A DNA stretch of 64,000 nt from Streptomyces resistomycificus (GCF_001514265.1 NZ_KQ948990.1:258320-322319); one strand, 5' to 3'; shown: positions 49,740 to 59,622, counted from the first letter of the stretch. The notes: generated from the letters alone by a model not told the origin. Numbers and translations: made by a program.

Positions 49740-49801
49740 CAAGCGATACCGGTAAGAAATCGGCAGGACGCGCCACAGGGTCGGTGACTAGCGTGCGGGC
49801 C

Positions 49802-50275
49802 ATGAGTCTTGTACGTCGTGCCACGGCCGGGGACGCGCGGGAAGTGCTGCGGCTGCGCCAGGTGATGATCGACTCGATGGCCGGCCCCGACGCCGGGGAC
49901 ACGGACTGGCACCTGGAGGGACTGCCGAGCCTGCGGGAGAGACTGGCCGACGCCGAGGGGGACTTCGCCGCGTTCGTCGTCGACCACCCGGAGCGGCCGG
50001 GGGTGCTGGCGGCGCTGGTGGTGGGGACCGTCGACTACCGCATCGGGAAGGCGGGCAACCCCCGCGGACTCGCCGGGTACGTCTTCAGCGTCGCCACCGA
50101 ACCGGACGCGCGCCGCCGCGGGTACGCGCGCGCGTGCATGGAGGAACTGCTCGCCTGGTTCCGCGAGCGGGGCGCCGGCCAGGTCCTGCTGACCGCGTCG
50201 AAGGAGGCCGAGCCGCTCTACGCCGCCCTCGGCTTCGTCCGCAAGCCGGACCCCGCGATGGGGCTGAGGCTCTGA
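49802..50275 (+). CDS. GNAT family acetyltransferase, 157 aa
   Basis: MSLVRRATAGDAREVLRLRQ starts a GNAT fold; the acetyl-CoA loop VATEPDARRRGYARACMEEL (motif A, R-x2-G-x-A) and SKEAEPLYAALGFVRK (motif B) are clear. Substrate unknown. It is divergent from the MerR gene. Confidence 0.92.
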   Translation: MSLVRRATAGDAREVLRLRQVMIDSMAGPDAGDTDWHLEGLPSLRERLADAEGDFAAFVVDHPERPGVLAALVVGTVDYRIGKAGNPRGLAGYVFSVATEPDARRRGYARACMEELLAWFRERGAGQVLLTASKEAEPLYAALGFVRKPDPAMGLRL

Positions 50276-50294
50276 GCGGCTTAGGCTCGACGGC

Positions 50295-51116
50295 ATGTCC
50301 TTGCAGAGCCTTGCCTTGATCGAGAACTGGCCGGTTCCCGCCGCCGCGGCGGCCGTCGTCCGGGCGGACGGCACCCTCCTCGGTAGCCACGGCCCGGTCG
50401 GGCAGCGCTTCCCGCTGGCCTCGGTCACCAAGCCGCTCGCCGCGTACGCCGCCCTCGTCGCGTACGAGGAGGGGGCGATCGAGCTCGACGAGCCGGCCGG
50501 GCCGCCCGGGGCGACGGTCCGTCACCTGCTCGCGCACACCTCCGGTCTGGCCTTCGACGAGCACCGGGTGACGGCCCCGCCCGGGGAGCGGCGGCTGTAT
50601 TCCAACGCCGGGTTCGAGCAGCTCGGGGACCACATCGCCAAGGCGACGGACATCCCCTTCGCCGAGTACCTGCGGCAGGCGGTGCTGGAGCCGCTGGGCA
50701 TGGCCTCGACCACGCTGGCGGGCTCACCGGCGAAGGACGGCGTCTCGACGGTGGACGACCTCGTGCGGTTCGCGGCGGAGGTGCAGGCGCCCCGGCTGCT
50801 CGACGCGCGGACGGTCGCCGAGGCGATGACGGTCCAGTACCCCGGGACGAAGGGCGTGCTGCCGGGGTACGGACACCAGAACCCGAACGACTGGGGGCTC
50901 GGCTTCGAGATCCGCGACGGCAAGTCCCCGCACTGGACGGGTTCCTCGTCCTCTCCCCGCACCTTCGGTCACTTCGGCCAGTCGGGTACGTTCCTGTGGA
51001 TCGACCCGGACGCGGGGACGGCCTGCGTGGCCCTCACGGACCGCGCCTTCGGCCCCTGGGCGGTCGAGGCGTGGCCGCCGTTCACGGACGCGGTACTGGC
51101 GGAGTCACGAGGCTGA
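50295..51116 (+). CDS. Serine hydrolase, beta-lactamase/penicillin-binding type
   Basis: The 273-residue protein carries S-V-T-K (43-46, SxxK) and YSNAGF (YxN), the active site of the class C beta-lactamase/DD-peptidase/esterase family; HFGQSGTFLWIDP near the end replaces the KTG box. There is no signal peptide, so it is probably a cytoplasmic esterase or peptidase. Confidence 0.88.
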   Translation: MSLQSLALIENWPVPAAAAAVVRADGTLLGSHGPVGQRFPLASVTKPLAAYAALVAYEEGAIELDEPAGPPGATVRHLLAHTSGLAFDEHRVTAPPGERRLYSNAGFEQLGDHIAKATDIPFAEYLRQAVLEPLGMASTTLAGSPAKDGVSTVDDLVRFAAEVQAPRLLDARTVAEAMTVQYPGTKGVLPGYGHQNPNDWGLGFEIRDGKSPHWTGSSSSPRTFGHFGQSGTFLWIDPDAGTACVALTDRAFGPWAVEAWPPFTDAVLAESRG

Positions 51117-51157
51117 GGCCACCCCGCCCAGCCCCGAGGGGCGGGCGTCGGCCGGTG

Positions 51158-51814
51158 TCAGTCCGTCATCTCCCACACCAGCAGTTCCGTCCCCGCCGTC
51201 AGGCCCACCGCCTCCAGATCCTTCGCGTCCGTGATCCGTGCCGCGTCGCCCGGGCCCAACCGCTCGCCGTCCAGGATCACTTCGCCCCGTACGACGTGCA
51301 CGTACGCGTACGGCCCGTCCGGTAGCGCCGTCCGCTCGCCCGCCGCCAGGCGCCGTACGTGCAGCATCGCGCCCGCCTCGGGGACGGCGTAGGGCGTGGA
51401 GTCCGCGATGCCGTGGACGATCTCGTACCAGGGGTCGCCGCCGGGCTCCAGCGGGGCCAGCCACATCTGGACGAAGGTCAGGGGGCCGGGGCCGTCGTTG
51501 CGCTCGACGTGGCGGACGCCGCCCGCCGAGCTCAGCCGCTGGACGTCGCCGGCCCGGACCACCGTCGCGTGGCCGGCCGAGTCGCGGTGCGTCAGCTCGC
51601 CCTCGACCACCCACGTCACGATCTCGGTGTGGCTGTGCGGGTGCTCGTCGAAGCCGGCGCCGGGGTCGAGCCGCTCCTCGTTGCAGGCGAGCAGCGCGCC
51701 GAAACGGAGGTTGTCGGGGTCGAAGTGCGGGCCGAAGGAGAAGGCGTGGAACGACTCGATGCCGGCCTCCGGGTCGCCGCCGCGGTAGCGCTCGGTGGCG
51801 CGCCGTACGTCCAT
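51158..51814 (-). CDS. Pirin family bicupin protein
   Basis: The 218-residue protein has pirin landmarks: NLRFGALLACNEERLDPGAG, FDEHPHSHTEIVTWVVEGEL (metal ligands His/His/Glu), and a second cupin half. MDVRRATERYRGG at 51814 was taken as start; the frame extends to 51838. Pirins may act as dioxygenases or redox sensors. Confidence 0.85.
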   Translation of the reverse strand: MDVRRATERYRGGDPEAGIESFHAFSFGPHFDPDNLRFGALLACNEERLDPGAGFDEHPHSHTEIVTWVVEGELTHRDSAGHATVVRAGDVQRLSSAGGVRHVERNDGPGPLTFVQMWLAPLEPGGDPWYEIVHGIADSTPYAVPEAGAMLHVRRLAAGERTALPDGPYAYVHVVRGEVILDGERLGPGDAARITDAKDLEAVGLTAGTELLVWEMTD

Positions 51815-51888
51815 CACGGACACCACCGTAGTCCTCACCCCGCACCCGGCGGCGCGTTCTCCCGTCCGGATAAGGCAGTCTTGTCCCC

Positions 51889-53094
51889 GTGCCCGAACCC
51901 GAATCCCACGCCGGTCACGGCGCCGCGCCCGATGCCCACCCGCACTCCGCGACCCTGAAGCGGCTGGAGCAGTCGTCCGGACGTCTCGCCGCGCAGGCCA
52001 TCCAGCGCATGGACGAGACGCTGTCGTGGTACCGGGCGATGCCCCCGGAGAACCGTTCCTGGATCGGTCTCGTCGCCCAGGCCGGTATCGCAGCCTTCAC
52101 CGAGTGGTTCCGGCGCCCCGACGCCCCGCAGGCGATCTCCACCGACGTCTTCGGCACCGCGCCCCGGGAGCTGACCAGGGCCATCACCCTGCGCCAGACC
52201 GTCGAGATGGTGCGCACCACGATCGAGGTCATGGAGTCGGCCATCGACGAGGTGGCGGCTCCCGGCGACGAGTCCGTACTGCGCGAGGCGCTGCTGGTGT
52301 ACGCCCGCGAGATCGCCTTCGCCACCGCCCAGGTGTACGCCCAGGCCGCCGAGGCACGCGGCGCCTGGGACGCGCGGCTGGAGTCGCTGGTCGTGAACGC
52401 CGTGCTGAGCGGGGAGGCCGACGAGGGGGCCGTCAGCCGGGCCGCCGCCCTCGGCTGGAACTCCCCCGAGCACGTGTGCGTGGTGTTGGGCGCCGCTCCC
52501 GACGGTGACAGCGAGTTGACCGTCGAGGCCATCCGGCGGGCCGCCCGGCACGCCAAGCTCCAGGTCCTGACCGGGGTGCTCGGGGCCCGGCTCGTGGTCA
52601 TCGCGGGCGGCAGCGACAACCCGCTGGCCGTCGCCAAGTCGCTGATCGGGCCGTACGCCGCGGGGCCGGTGGTGGCGGGCCCCGTCGTACCCGACCTGCT
52701 GGCCGCGACCCGGTCCGCGCAGGCCGCCGCCGCCGGTCTCAGGGCGTGTTCTGCCTGGCAGGACGCCCCGCGGCCGGTTCTCGCGGACGATCTGCTCCCG
52801 GAGCGCGCGATGGCCGGCGACCCCTCCGCCCGCGAGCAGCTGGTGGAGGAGATCTACAGACCGCTGGAGGAGGCCGGCTCGGCTCTCCTGGAGACGCTCT
52901 CCGTCTATCTCGAACAGGCGAGCAGCCTCGAGGGCGCCGCGCGGATGCTGTTCGTCCATCCCAACACCGTGCGCTACCGGCTCCGACGTGTGACTGACGT
53001 CACCGGCTGGTCACCCTCGGACGTACGTTCGGCGTTCACTCTGCGCATCGCGCTGATCCTGGGGCGTCTGGCCGACGGGGATCTCCAGCTCTAG
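51889..53094 (+). CDS. fasR: FasR-like activator of fatty-acid synthesis (PucR type)
   Basis: The 401-residue protein has a middle GGDEF-like PucR region and a C-terminal HTH_30 (SVYLEQASSLEGAARMLFVH, then PNTVRYRLRRVTDVTGWSPS, about 345-385). It lies just upstream of fabD-fabH-acpP-fabF in the same orientation, the place of FasR in S. coelicolor, which activates that operon. GTG start at 51889. Confidence 0.9.
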   Translation: MPEPESHAGHGAAPDAHPHSATLKRLEQSSGRLAAQAIQRMDETLSWYRAMPPENRSWIGLVAQAGIAAFTEWFRRPDAPQAISTDVFGTAPRELTRAITLRQTVEMVRTTIEVMESAIDEVAAPGDESVLREALLVYAREIAFATAQVYAQAAEARGAWDARLESLVVNAVLSGEADEGAVSRAAALGWNSPEHVCVVLGAAPDGDSELTVEAIRRAARHAKLQVLTGVLGARLVVIAGGSDNPLAVAKSLIGPYAAGPVVAGPVVPDLLAATRSAQAAAAGLRACSAWQDAPRPVLADDLLPERAMAGDPSAREQLVEEIYRPLEEAGSALLETLSVYLEQASSLEGAARMLFVHPNTVRYRLRRVTDVTGWSPSDVRSAFTLRIALILGRLADGDLQL

Positions 53095-53177
53095 TCTTTT
53101 GTCGGGGGTCCACAAAACGCCCCCCTGTTCTTCGTCCCTGTCCCCACGGGCGGCCGTGGGGGCTCCCAAGAGAGAGT

Positions 53178-54122
53178 GTGAGAGTGCTCGTACTCGTCGC
53201 TCCCGGCCAGGGCGCCCAGACGCCCGGCTTCCTGACCCCCTGGCTCGAACTCCCCGGTGCCGCGGACCGCGTCGCCGCGTGGTCCGACGCCATCGGACTG
53301 GACCTCGCCCGTTACGGCACGCAGGCCGACGCGGACGAGATCCGCGACACCGCGGTGGCCCAGCCGCTGCTCGTCGCGGCCGGAATCCTGTCCGCCGCGG
53401 CACTCGGTGACGTGCGGCCCAGCGCCGTCGCCGGACACAGCGTCGGTGAGATCACCGCCGCCGCCTTCGCGGGCGTCCTCGACGACTCCTCCGCCCTGAC
53501 CCTGGTACGCAGGCGGGGCCTGGCGATGGCCGAGGCCGCCGCCGTCACCGAGACCGGCATGTCGGCGCTGCTCGGCGGCGACCCCGAGGTGAGCGTCGCG
53601 CACCTGGAGAAGCTCGGTCTCACCCCGGCGAACGTGAACGGGGCCGGCCAGATCGTGGCGGCGGGCACCCTGGAGCAGCTCGCGGTGCTGAACGACGACA
53701 AGCCGGAGGGCGTCCGCAAGGTCGTCCCGCTCAAGGTGGCCGGTGCCTTCCACACGCACCACATGGCCCCCGCGGTCGACGCGCTGGCGAAGGCCGCCGA
53801 GGCCCTGACGCCCGCCGACCCGAAGATCACCTACGTCTCGAACAAGGACGGCAGGACCGTCTCCACGGGTGCCGAGGTCGTCTCGCGCCTGGTCGGCCAG
53901 GTCGCCAACCCGGTCCGCTGGGACCTGTGCATGGAGACCTTCAAGGAGCTCGGCGTCACCGCCCTGATCGAGGTGTGCCCCGGCGGCACCCTGACCGGCC
54001 TCACCAAGCGAGCGCTGCCCGGCGTGCGGACGCTGGCGCTCAAGACCCCCGACGACCTCGACGCTGCTCGCGAGCTCATCGCCGAGACGACCACACCTGC
54101 CGCTGACGCGGCGGGCGCCTGA
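53178..54122 (+). CDS. fabD: Malonyl-CoA:ACP transacylase
   Basis: The 314-residue enzyme moves malonyl from CoA to ACP for fatty-acid synthesis. VLVAPGQGAQTPGFL opens the fold, the nucleophilic Ser88 is in AGHSVGEI, and GAFHTHHM carries the catalytic His. GTG 53178 or 53184 may be the start. It heads the fab operon. Confidence 0.95.
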   Translation: MRVLVLVAPGQGAQTPGFLTPWLELPGAADRVAAWSDAIGLDLARYGTQADADEIRDTAVAQPLLVAAGILSAAALGDVRPSAVAGHSVGEITAAAFAGVLDDSSALTLVRRRGLAMAEAAAVTETGMSALLGGDPEVSVAHLEKLGLTPANVNGAGQIVAAGTLEQLAVLNDDKPEGVRKVVPLKVAGAFHTHHMAPAVDALAKAAEALTPADPKITYVSNKDGRTVSTGAEVVSRLVGQVANPVRWDLCMETFKELGVTALIEVCPGGTLTGLTKRALPGVRTLALKTPDDLDAARELIAETTTPAADAAGA

Positions 54123-54139
54123 GAAGGAGCCCCGGAGCA

Positions 54140-55141
54140 ATGTCGAAGATCAGGCCCAGTAAGGGCGCCCCGTACGCGCGGATCCTCGGGGTGGGCGGCT
54201 ACCGTCCGACCCGGGTCGTGCCGAACGAGGTGATCCTCGAGACGATCGACTCGTCCGACGAGTGGATCCGCTCGCGCTCCGGAATCGAGACCCGGCACTG
54301 GGCCTCCGACGAGGAGACCGTCGCCGCCATGTCGATCGAGGCGTCCGGCAAGGCGATCGCCGACGCCGGGATCTCCGCCGAGCAGATCGGCGGCGTGATC
54401 GTCTCGACCGTCTCGCACTTCAAGCAGACCCCGGCCGTCGCCACCGAGATCGCCGACAAGCTCGGCACGAACAAGGCCGCCGCCTTCGACATCTCGGCCG
54501 GCTGCGCGGGCTTCGCCTACGGCCTGACCCTCGCCAAGGGCATGATCGTCGAGGGTTCCGCGGAGTACGTCCTGGTCATCGGCGTGGAGCGGCTGTCCGA
54601 CCTGACCGACCTGGAGGACCGGGCCACCGCCTTCCTGTTCGGGGACGGCGCGGGCGCGGTCGTGGTGGGTCCCGCTCAGGAGCCCGCGATCGGCCCCACG
54701 GTGTGGGGTTCCGAGGGCGACAAGTCCGAGGCCATCAAGCAGACCACGCCGTGGACGGACTACCGCGACGGCGAGGTCGCCAAGTTCCCGGCGATCACGC
54801 AGGAGGGCCAGGCGGTGTTCCGCTGGGCCGTGTTCGAGATGGCGAAGGTCGCCAAGCAGGCACTGGACGCGGCCGGGATCTCCCCGGAGGACCTGGACGT
54901 CTTCATTCCCCACCAGGCCAACGAGCGGATCATCGACTCGATGGTCAAGACTCTCAAGCTGCCGGAGCACGTCACCGTCGCCCGGGACGTGCGCACCACC
55001 GGCAACACCTCGGCCGCCTCGATTCCGCTCGCGATGGAGCGGCTTCTGGCGACCGGCGAGGCGAAGAGCGGCGACACCGCGCTCGTCATCGGATTCGGGG
55101 CGGGTCTCGTGTACGCCGCGACGGTCGTTACCCTCCCCTAG
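54140..55141 (+). CDS. fabH: Beta-ketoacyl-ACP synthase III
   Basis: The enzyme condenses acyl-CoA with malonyl-ACP to start each chain; its choice of branched primers shapes Streptomyces lipids. Catalytic Cys122 (ISAGCAGF), His in HQANERIID and Asn in NTSAASIPLA are all present. Length 333 is normal. GGAG lies upstream and fabD ends 17 bases before. Confidence 0.96.
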   Translation: MSKIRPSKGAPYARILGVGGYRPTRVVPNEVILETIDSSDEWIRSRSGIETRHWASDEETVAAMSIEASGKAIADAGISAEQIGGVIVSTVSHFKQTPAVATEIADKLGTNKAAAFDISAGCAGFAYGLTLAKGMIVEGSAEYVLVIGVERLSDLTDLEDRATAFLFGDGAGAVVVGPAQEPAIGPTVWGSEGDKSEAIKQTTPWTDYRDGEVAKFPAITQEGQAVFRWAVFEMAKVAKQALDAAGISPEDLDVFIPHQANERIIDSMVKTLKLPEHVTVARDVRTTGNTSAASIPLAMERLLATGEAKSGDTALVIGFGAGLVYAATVVTLP

Positions 55142-55224
55142 GCACTCCGTGCCGGATCATCATCGGATCCGATACGGGATCATCACAGCCACACCCTCTG
55201 GATTACTACGAAGGAGCGCCTGAC

Positions 55225-55473
55225 ATGGCCGCCACTCAGGAAGAGATCGTCGCCGGTCTCGCCGACATCGTGAACGAGATCGCCGGCATCCCGGTTGAGG
55301 ACGTCCAGCTGGACAAGTCCTTCACCGACGACCTGGACGTCGACTCGCTGTCCATGGTCGAGGTCGTCGTCGCCGCCGAGGAGCGCTTCGACGTCAAGAT
55401 CCCCGACGAGGACGTCAAGAACCTCAAGACGGTCGGCGACGCGACCGAGTACATCCTCAAGCACCAGGGCTGA
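55225..55473 (+). CDS. acpP: Acyl carrier protein
   Basis: The 82-residue acidic protein carries growing acyl chains. The phosphopantetheine site is Ser41 in LDVDSLSMVEVV. AAGGAG precedes the ATG. It lies between fabH and fabF. Confidence 0.97.
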   Translation: MAATQEEIVAGLADIVNEIAGIPVEDVQLDKSFTDDLDVDSLSMVEVVVAAEERFDVKIPDEDVKNLKTVGDATEYILKHQG

Positions 55474-55572
55474 TCCTCTAGGCCCGGAGCCTGCCCCGCC
55501 ACCCGGCGGTGGCGCCGTATGTCCCCGCATCGTCGGGGGTAGTCCTCCCGATCCGTTGGAGAAAGAATTCCC

Positions 55573-56844
55573 GTGAGCCCGACCAATCGCACCGTGGTCG
55601 TCACCGGTATCGGCGCAACCACACCGCTGGGTGGCGACGCAGCCTCTACCTGGGAGGGACTGATCGCCGGCAAGTCCGGAGTGAAGCCCCTCGAGCAGGA
55701 GTGGGCCGCCGAACAGGCGGTCCGTATCGCCGCATCGATCGCCGTGGAGCCGACCGAGGTCATCCCGCGGCCGCAGGCCCGCCGACTCGACCGCTCGGCG
55801 CAGTTCGCGCTGATCGCGGCCAAGGAGGCGTGGGCCGACGCCGGTTACTCCGCCAAGGCGGGCGAGGACGACTCGGTCGACCCCGACCGGCTCGGTGCGG
55901 TGATCGCCTCCGGCATCGGTGGCGTGACGACCCTCCTCGACCAGTACGACGTGCTGAAGGAGAAGGGCGTCCGCCGCGTCTCCCCGCACACCGTCCCCAT
56001 GCTGATGCCGAACAGCCCCTCCGCGAACGTGGGCCTGGCCGTGGGCGCCCGTGCGGGCGTGCACACCCCGGTCTCCGCGTGCGCCTCGGGCGCCGAGGCC
56101 ATCGGCTACGCCATCGAGATGATCCGCACCGGCCGCGCCGACGTCGTCGTCGCGGGTGGCACGGAGGCGGCGATCCATCCGCTGCCGATCGCCGCGTTCG
56201 GCAACATGATGGCGATGTCCAAGAACAACGACGACCCCGAGGGCGCCTCGCGTCCCTACGACGTCGCGCGGGACGGGTTCGTCCTCGGCGAGGGCGCCGG
56301 CGTGGTCGTCCTGGAGTCCGCCGAGCACGCCGCCAAGCGCGGTGCGCGGGTGTACGCCGAGGCGGTCGGGCAGGGCATCTCCGCCGACAGCCACGACATC
56401 GTGCAGCCGGAGCCGGAGGGGCGTGGCATCTCGCACGCCCTGCAGAACCTGCTGGACCGCACCGACCTGAACCCGGCGGAGATCGTGCACGTCAACGCGC
56501 ACGCGACGTCGACGCCGGCCGGTGACATCGCCGAACTGAAGGCCCTGCGCAAGGTCTTCGGCGACGACACGGACCACATGGCGGTCTCGGCGACCAAGTC
56601 GATGACGGGTCACCTGCTGGGTGGTGCCGGCGGTGTCGAGACGGTCGCGACCGTTCTCGCCCTGTACCACCGGGTGGCCCCGCCCACCATCAACGTCGAG
56701 AACCTCGACCCGGAGGCCGAGGCCAACGCCGACGTCGTCCGTGGTGAGGCGCGCAAGCTGCCCGTCGAGGGCCGTCTGGCCGCCCTGAACGACTCGTTCG
56801 GGTTCGGCGGACACAACGTGGTGCTGGCGTTCCGTACGGTCTGA
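55573..56844 (+). CDS. fabF: Beta-ketoacyl-ACP synthase II
   Basis: The 423-residue elongating synthase has Cys170 (VSACASGAE), HVNAHATSTPAGD and KSMTGHLLGGAGG with the two catalytic His. The GTG start follows GGAG. It is the last gene of the operon, with a very strong terminator behind it. Confidence 0.96.
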   Translation: MSPTNRTVVVTGIGATTPLGGDAASTWEGLIAGKSGVKPLEQEWAAEQAVRIAASIAVEPTEVIPRPQARRLDRSAQFALIAAKEAWADAGYSAKAGEDDSVDPDRLGAVIASGIGGVTTLLDQYDVLKEKGVRRVSPHTVPMLMPNSPSANVGLAVGARAGVHTPVSACASGAEAIGYAIEMIRTGRADVVVAGGTEAAIHPLPIAAFGNMMAMSKNNDDPEGASRPYDVARDGFVLGEGAGVVVLESAEHAAKRGARVYAEAVGQGISADSHDIVQPEPEGRGISHALQNLLDRTDLNPAEIVHVNAHATSTPAGDIAELKALRKVFGDDTDHMAVSATKSMTGHLLGGAGGVETVATVLALYHRVAPPTINVENLDPEAEANADVVRGEARKLPVEGRLAALNDSFGFGGHNVVLAFRTV

Positions 56845-56854
56845 GCATCACCGT

Positions 56855-56901
56855 GAACGGCGTGTGGCCCGCCCCCGTCGGGGGCGGGCCACACGCCGTT
56901 C
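56855..56901. terminator. 22-bp-stem bidirectional terminator
   Basis: A perfect 22-bp stem (56855-56876 with 56880-56901) and a 3-base loop lie between fabF and the converging DUF3145 gene. Confidence 0.9.
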
Positions 56902-56922
56902 GTCGTCCGCGGGCCGGCCGGC

Positions 56923-57417
56923 TCACACCACCTGGTGCAGCCAGCGGACCGGCGCTCCCTCGCCCGCGTACCTGAAGGGCTCCAGCTCGTCGTCCCACGG
57001 CTTGCCCAGCAGCTTCGCCAGCTCCGCCTCCAGGTCGGTCTCGCCGCGCTGGGAGCGGACCAGGGCGGCACGGAGGCGGTCCTCGGGGATGAGGATGTCG
57101 CCGTGGATGCCGGTGACGGCGTGGAAGATGCCCAGTTCGGGGGTGCAGCTGTAGCGCTCGCCCTCGGCGGTGGCGCAGGGCTCGGCGGTGACCTCGAAGC
57201 GCAGGAGGTGCCAGCCTCTGAGCGCGGAGGCCAGTTTGGAGGCCGTGCCGACCTGACCCTGCCAGGAGAACTCCGAGCGCCAGGTGCCGGGCGCGGCGGG
57301 CTGCCGGATCCAGTCGAGGTTGACCCGTGTGCCGAGCACCCCGGCGACGGCCCACTCGACGTGCGGGCACAGCGCGCGCGGCGCGGAGTGCACGTACAGA
57401 ACTCCACGTGTCGTCAC
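56923..57417 (-). CDS. DUF3145 family protein, 164 aa
   Basis: VTTRGVLYVHSAPRALCPHV opens this actinomycete-specific family; EFSWQGQVGTASKLASALRG and LGKPWDDELEPFRYAGEGAP are other landmarks. GGAGG precedes the GTG. Its function is unknown; location beside the fab operon is conserved from memory. Confidence 0.9.
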   Translation of the reverse strand: MTTRGVLYVHSAPRALCPHVEWAVAGVLGTRVNLDWIRQPAAPGTWRSEFSWQGQVGTASKLASALRGWHLLRFEVTAEPCATAEGERYSCTPELGIFHAVTGIHGDILIPEDRLRAALVRSQRGETDLEAELAKLLGKPWDDELEPFRYAGEGAPVRWLHQVV

Positions 57418-57714
57418 CGGGACCTCCGGGCAGAGCGGGACATCTTGCGAACTGACGGACGGTCGTGGCCGGGCAGCCACGTTGATGGCGAGGCTACCGT
57501 GCGACGGCGCAAGGAGTGTGACGTACCGTCGGTCCTGGTGCCGGGAAACCCCTGCCATTCACCCGGCAGGACGCTAGTACGGGTGTGAACCGTTGCGTGC
57601 CGCCCCTCGGGAACTCTCGCGCGTTGTTATGGACGGAAGAGCTTTTCCCGTCTCATGTCATCACCGGACGACACGCCACCCGACACACCACCCGACCGAG
57701 GGGATCACCACCGG

Positions 57715-58614
57715 ATGCGCAAGCAGGGCCATCGCGCACGCGCCGTTCTCGCCGTCCTGGCGGCGGCCGTCCTGGGTGTCACCGGCTGTGACGCCGTCGG
57801 TGGCACCTCGCCGGGGCCTAGCGGCACGGGGGCGCAGAAGGGGAAGCCGTCCCCGAAGCCGACGCCGGCCTGGGACAGCAGTCCCGCCTCGGTCGCCGCC
57901 GTGGGGGACTCGATCACCCGTGGTTTCGACGCGTGCTCGGTGCTGTCGGACTGCCCCGAGGTGTCCTGGGCGACGGGCAGCAGCGCCAAGGTCGACAGTC
58001 TCGCCGTCCGGCTGCTGGGGAAGGCGAAGGCGGCCGAGCGCAGCTGGAACTACGCGGTGACCGGGGCGCGGATGGCGGACCTGCCCGGTCAGATGGCCCA
58101 GGCGGGCACGCGCCGGCCGGGGCTGGTGGCGGTGATGGTGGGGGCGAACGACGCCTGCCGGTCCAGCGTCTCGGCGATGACGTCCGTGGCCGTGTTCCGC
58201 TCCGACTTCGAGGACGCGATGAGCACGCTGCGGCGGGCCTCCCCCAAGGCGCAGGTGTACGTGGCGAGCGTGCCGAACCTGAAGCGGCTGTGGTCCGAGG
58301 GCCGCACCAGCCCGACGGGCAAGCAGGTGTGGAAGCTGGGCATCTGCCCGTCGATGCTGGCCGACGCGGACGCCCTGGACGCGGCGGCGACCGAGCGCCG
58401 GAACACCGTGCAACAGCGGGTGGAGGCCTACAACGAGGTGTTGGAGGAGGTCTGCGCCAAGGACCGCCACTGCCGCTTCGACGGGGGCGCGGTCCACGAC
58501 TTCCGCTTCGGCACCGCCCAGCTGAGCCAGTGGGACTGGTTCCATCCGAGTGTGAACGGCCAGGCGCGGCTCGCGGAGATCGCCTACCGGACGGTCACCG
58601 GCAGGAAGGCGTGA
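57715..58614 (+). CDS. SGNH/GDSL lipoprotein hydrolase
   Basis: A lipoprotein signal (AVLAVLAAAVLGVTGC, lipobox LGVTGC) precedes a Pro/Lys/Ser linker and an SGNH hydrolase: GDSITRGFD (block I Ser), GANDAC (block III Asn) and DWFHPSVNGQ (block V Asp/His). It is an exported esterase or lipase, 299 residues. ATG 57715 is chosen because the signal peptide then fits; 57655 is an in-frame alternative. Confidence 0.9.
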   Translation: MRKQGHRARAVLAVLAAAVLGVTGCDAVGGTSPGPSGTGAQKGKPSPKPTPAWDSSPASVAAVGDSITRGFDACSVLSDCPEVSWATGSSAKVDSLAVRLLGKAKAAERSWNYAVTGARMADLPGQMAQAGTRRPGLVAVMVGANDACRSSVSAMTSVAVFRSDFEDAMSTLRRASPKAQVYVASVPNLKRLWSEGRTSPTGKQVWKLGICPSMLADADALDAAATERRNTVQQRVEAYNEVLEEVCAKDRHCRFDGGAVHDFRFGTAQLSQWDWFHPSVNGQARLAEIAYRTVTGRKA

Positions 58615-58650
58615 CGCGGGGCCGTGGGGTCGTGTCCTAAAGTTCCGCAC

Positions 58651-59622
58651 ATGAACGAACTCTTCGGCACACTTCCCGACGGCACCCCGGTTCACCGCTG
58701 GACCCTGGAGCGGGCCGGCGTCCGTGTCCGGGTCCTGTCGTACGGCGGGATCGTGCAGTCGGTGGAGGTCCCGGACCGGGAGGGGCGCACCGCGGACGTG
58801 GTGCTGGGGTTCGCGGACCTCGACGGCTACCTGACGCACCCGGAGCCGTACTTCGGGGCCCTGGTCGGGCGGTACGCGAACCGGATCGCGGGCGGTCGCT
58901 TCCCGCTGGACGGCCGTACGTACGCGCTGGCGCTGAACAACCCGCCCAACTCCCTGCACGGCGGTGAGCGCGGTTTCGACAAGCGGGTGTGGGACATGAC
59001 GCCGGTGGAGCACGGCGTGCGTCTGGCGCGGGTTGCCGGCCATGGCGAGGAGGGCTTCCCGGGGCGTCTGGAGGTGGCGGCGACGTACACGCTGGAGGAG
59101 TCCGGCGCGCTGCGGATCGCGTACGAGGCGGTCACGGACGCGCCGACGCCCGTGAACCTGACCAACCACAGCTACTTCAACCTGGGCGGCTCGGGGAACG
59201 CGGGCGGGCACGAGCTGCGGATCGCCGCGTCCCGGTTCACGCCGGTCGACGCGGACCTGATCCCGACCGGTGTGCTGGAGGAGGTCGCGGGGTCGGGCTT
59301 CGACTTCAGGGAGGCCCGGAAGGTGGGCGCCGGCTACGACCACAACTTCGTGCTCGACAAGGGGGTCACCCGGGCGCCCTTGGAGGTGGCCGAGCTGCAC
59401 GACCCCGCGTCCGGCCGGGTGCTGACCGTGGCGACCACCGAGCCCGGCCTCCAGCTGTACACCGCGGACCACCTGGGCGAGCCCTTCGCGCCCGGCGACG
59501 GCATCGCGCTGGAGACCCAGCACTTTCCCGACTCCCCCAACCGTCCGGACTTCCCGAGCACGGTGCTGCGGCCTGGCGAGGTGTACCGGTCGGAGACGGT
59601 GTACGGGTTCTCGGCCCGTTAG
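58651..59622 (+). CDS. galM: Galactose mutarotase (aldose 1-epimerase)
   Basis: The 323-residue enzyme interconverts alpha and beta aldoses. Substrate-binding and catalytic motifs NPPNSLHGGERGFDKRVWDM, TNHSYFNLGG (His) and GYDHNFVLD, then TTEPGLQLYT are present, with a final Glu in GIALETQHFPDSPN as base. It lies before a GH3 beta-glucosidase, which suggests sugar use. Confidence 0.94.
   Translation: MNELFGTLPDGTPVHRWTLERAGVRVRVLSYGGIVQSVEVPDREGRTADVVLGFADLDGYLTHPEPYFGALVGRYANRIAGGRFPLDGRTYALALNNPPNSLHGGERGFDKRVWDMTPVEHGVRLARVAGHGEEGFPGRLEVAATYTLEESGALRIAYEAVTDAPTPVNLTNHSYFNLGGSGNAGGHELRIAASRFTPVDADLIPTGVLEEVAGSGFDFREARKVGAGYDHNFVLDKGVTRAPLEVAELHDPASGRVLTVATTEPGLQLYTADHLGEPFAPGDGIALETQHFPDSPNRPDFPSTVLRPGEVYRSETVYGFSAR

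Noticed and set aside
57655..57714. Upstream ATG start for the SGNH lipoprotein
   Set aside because: It would put 20 hydrophilic residues before the signal peptide and has no ribosome site.
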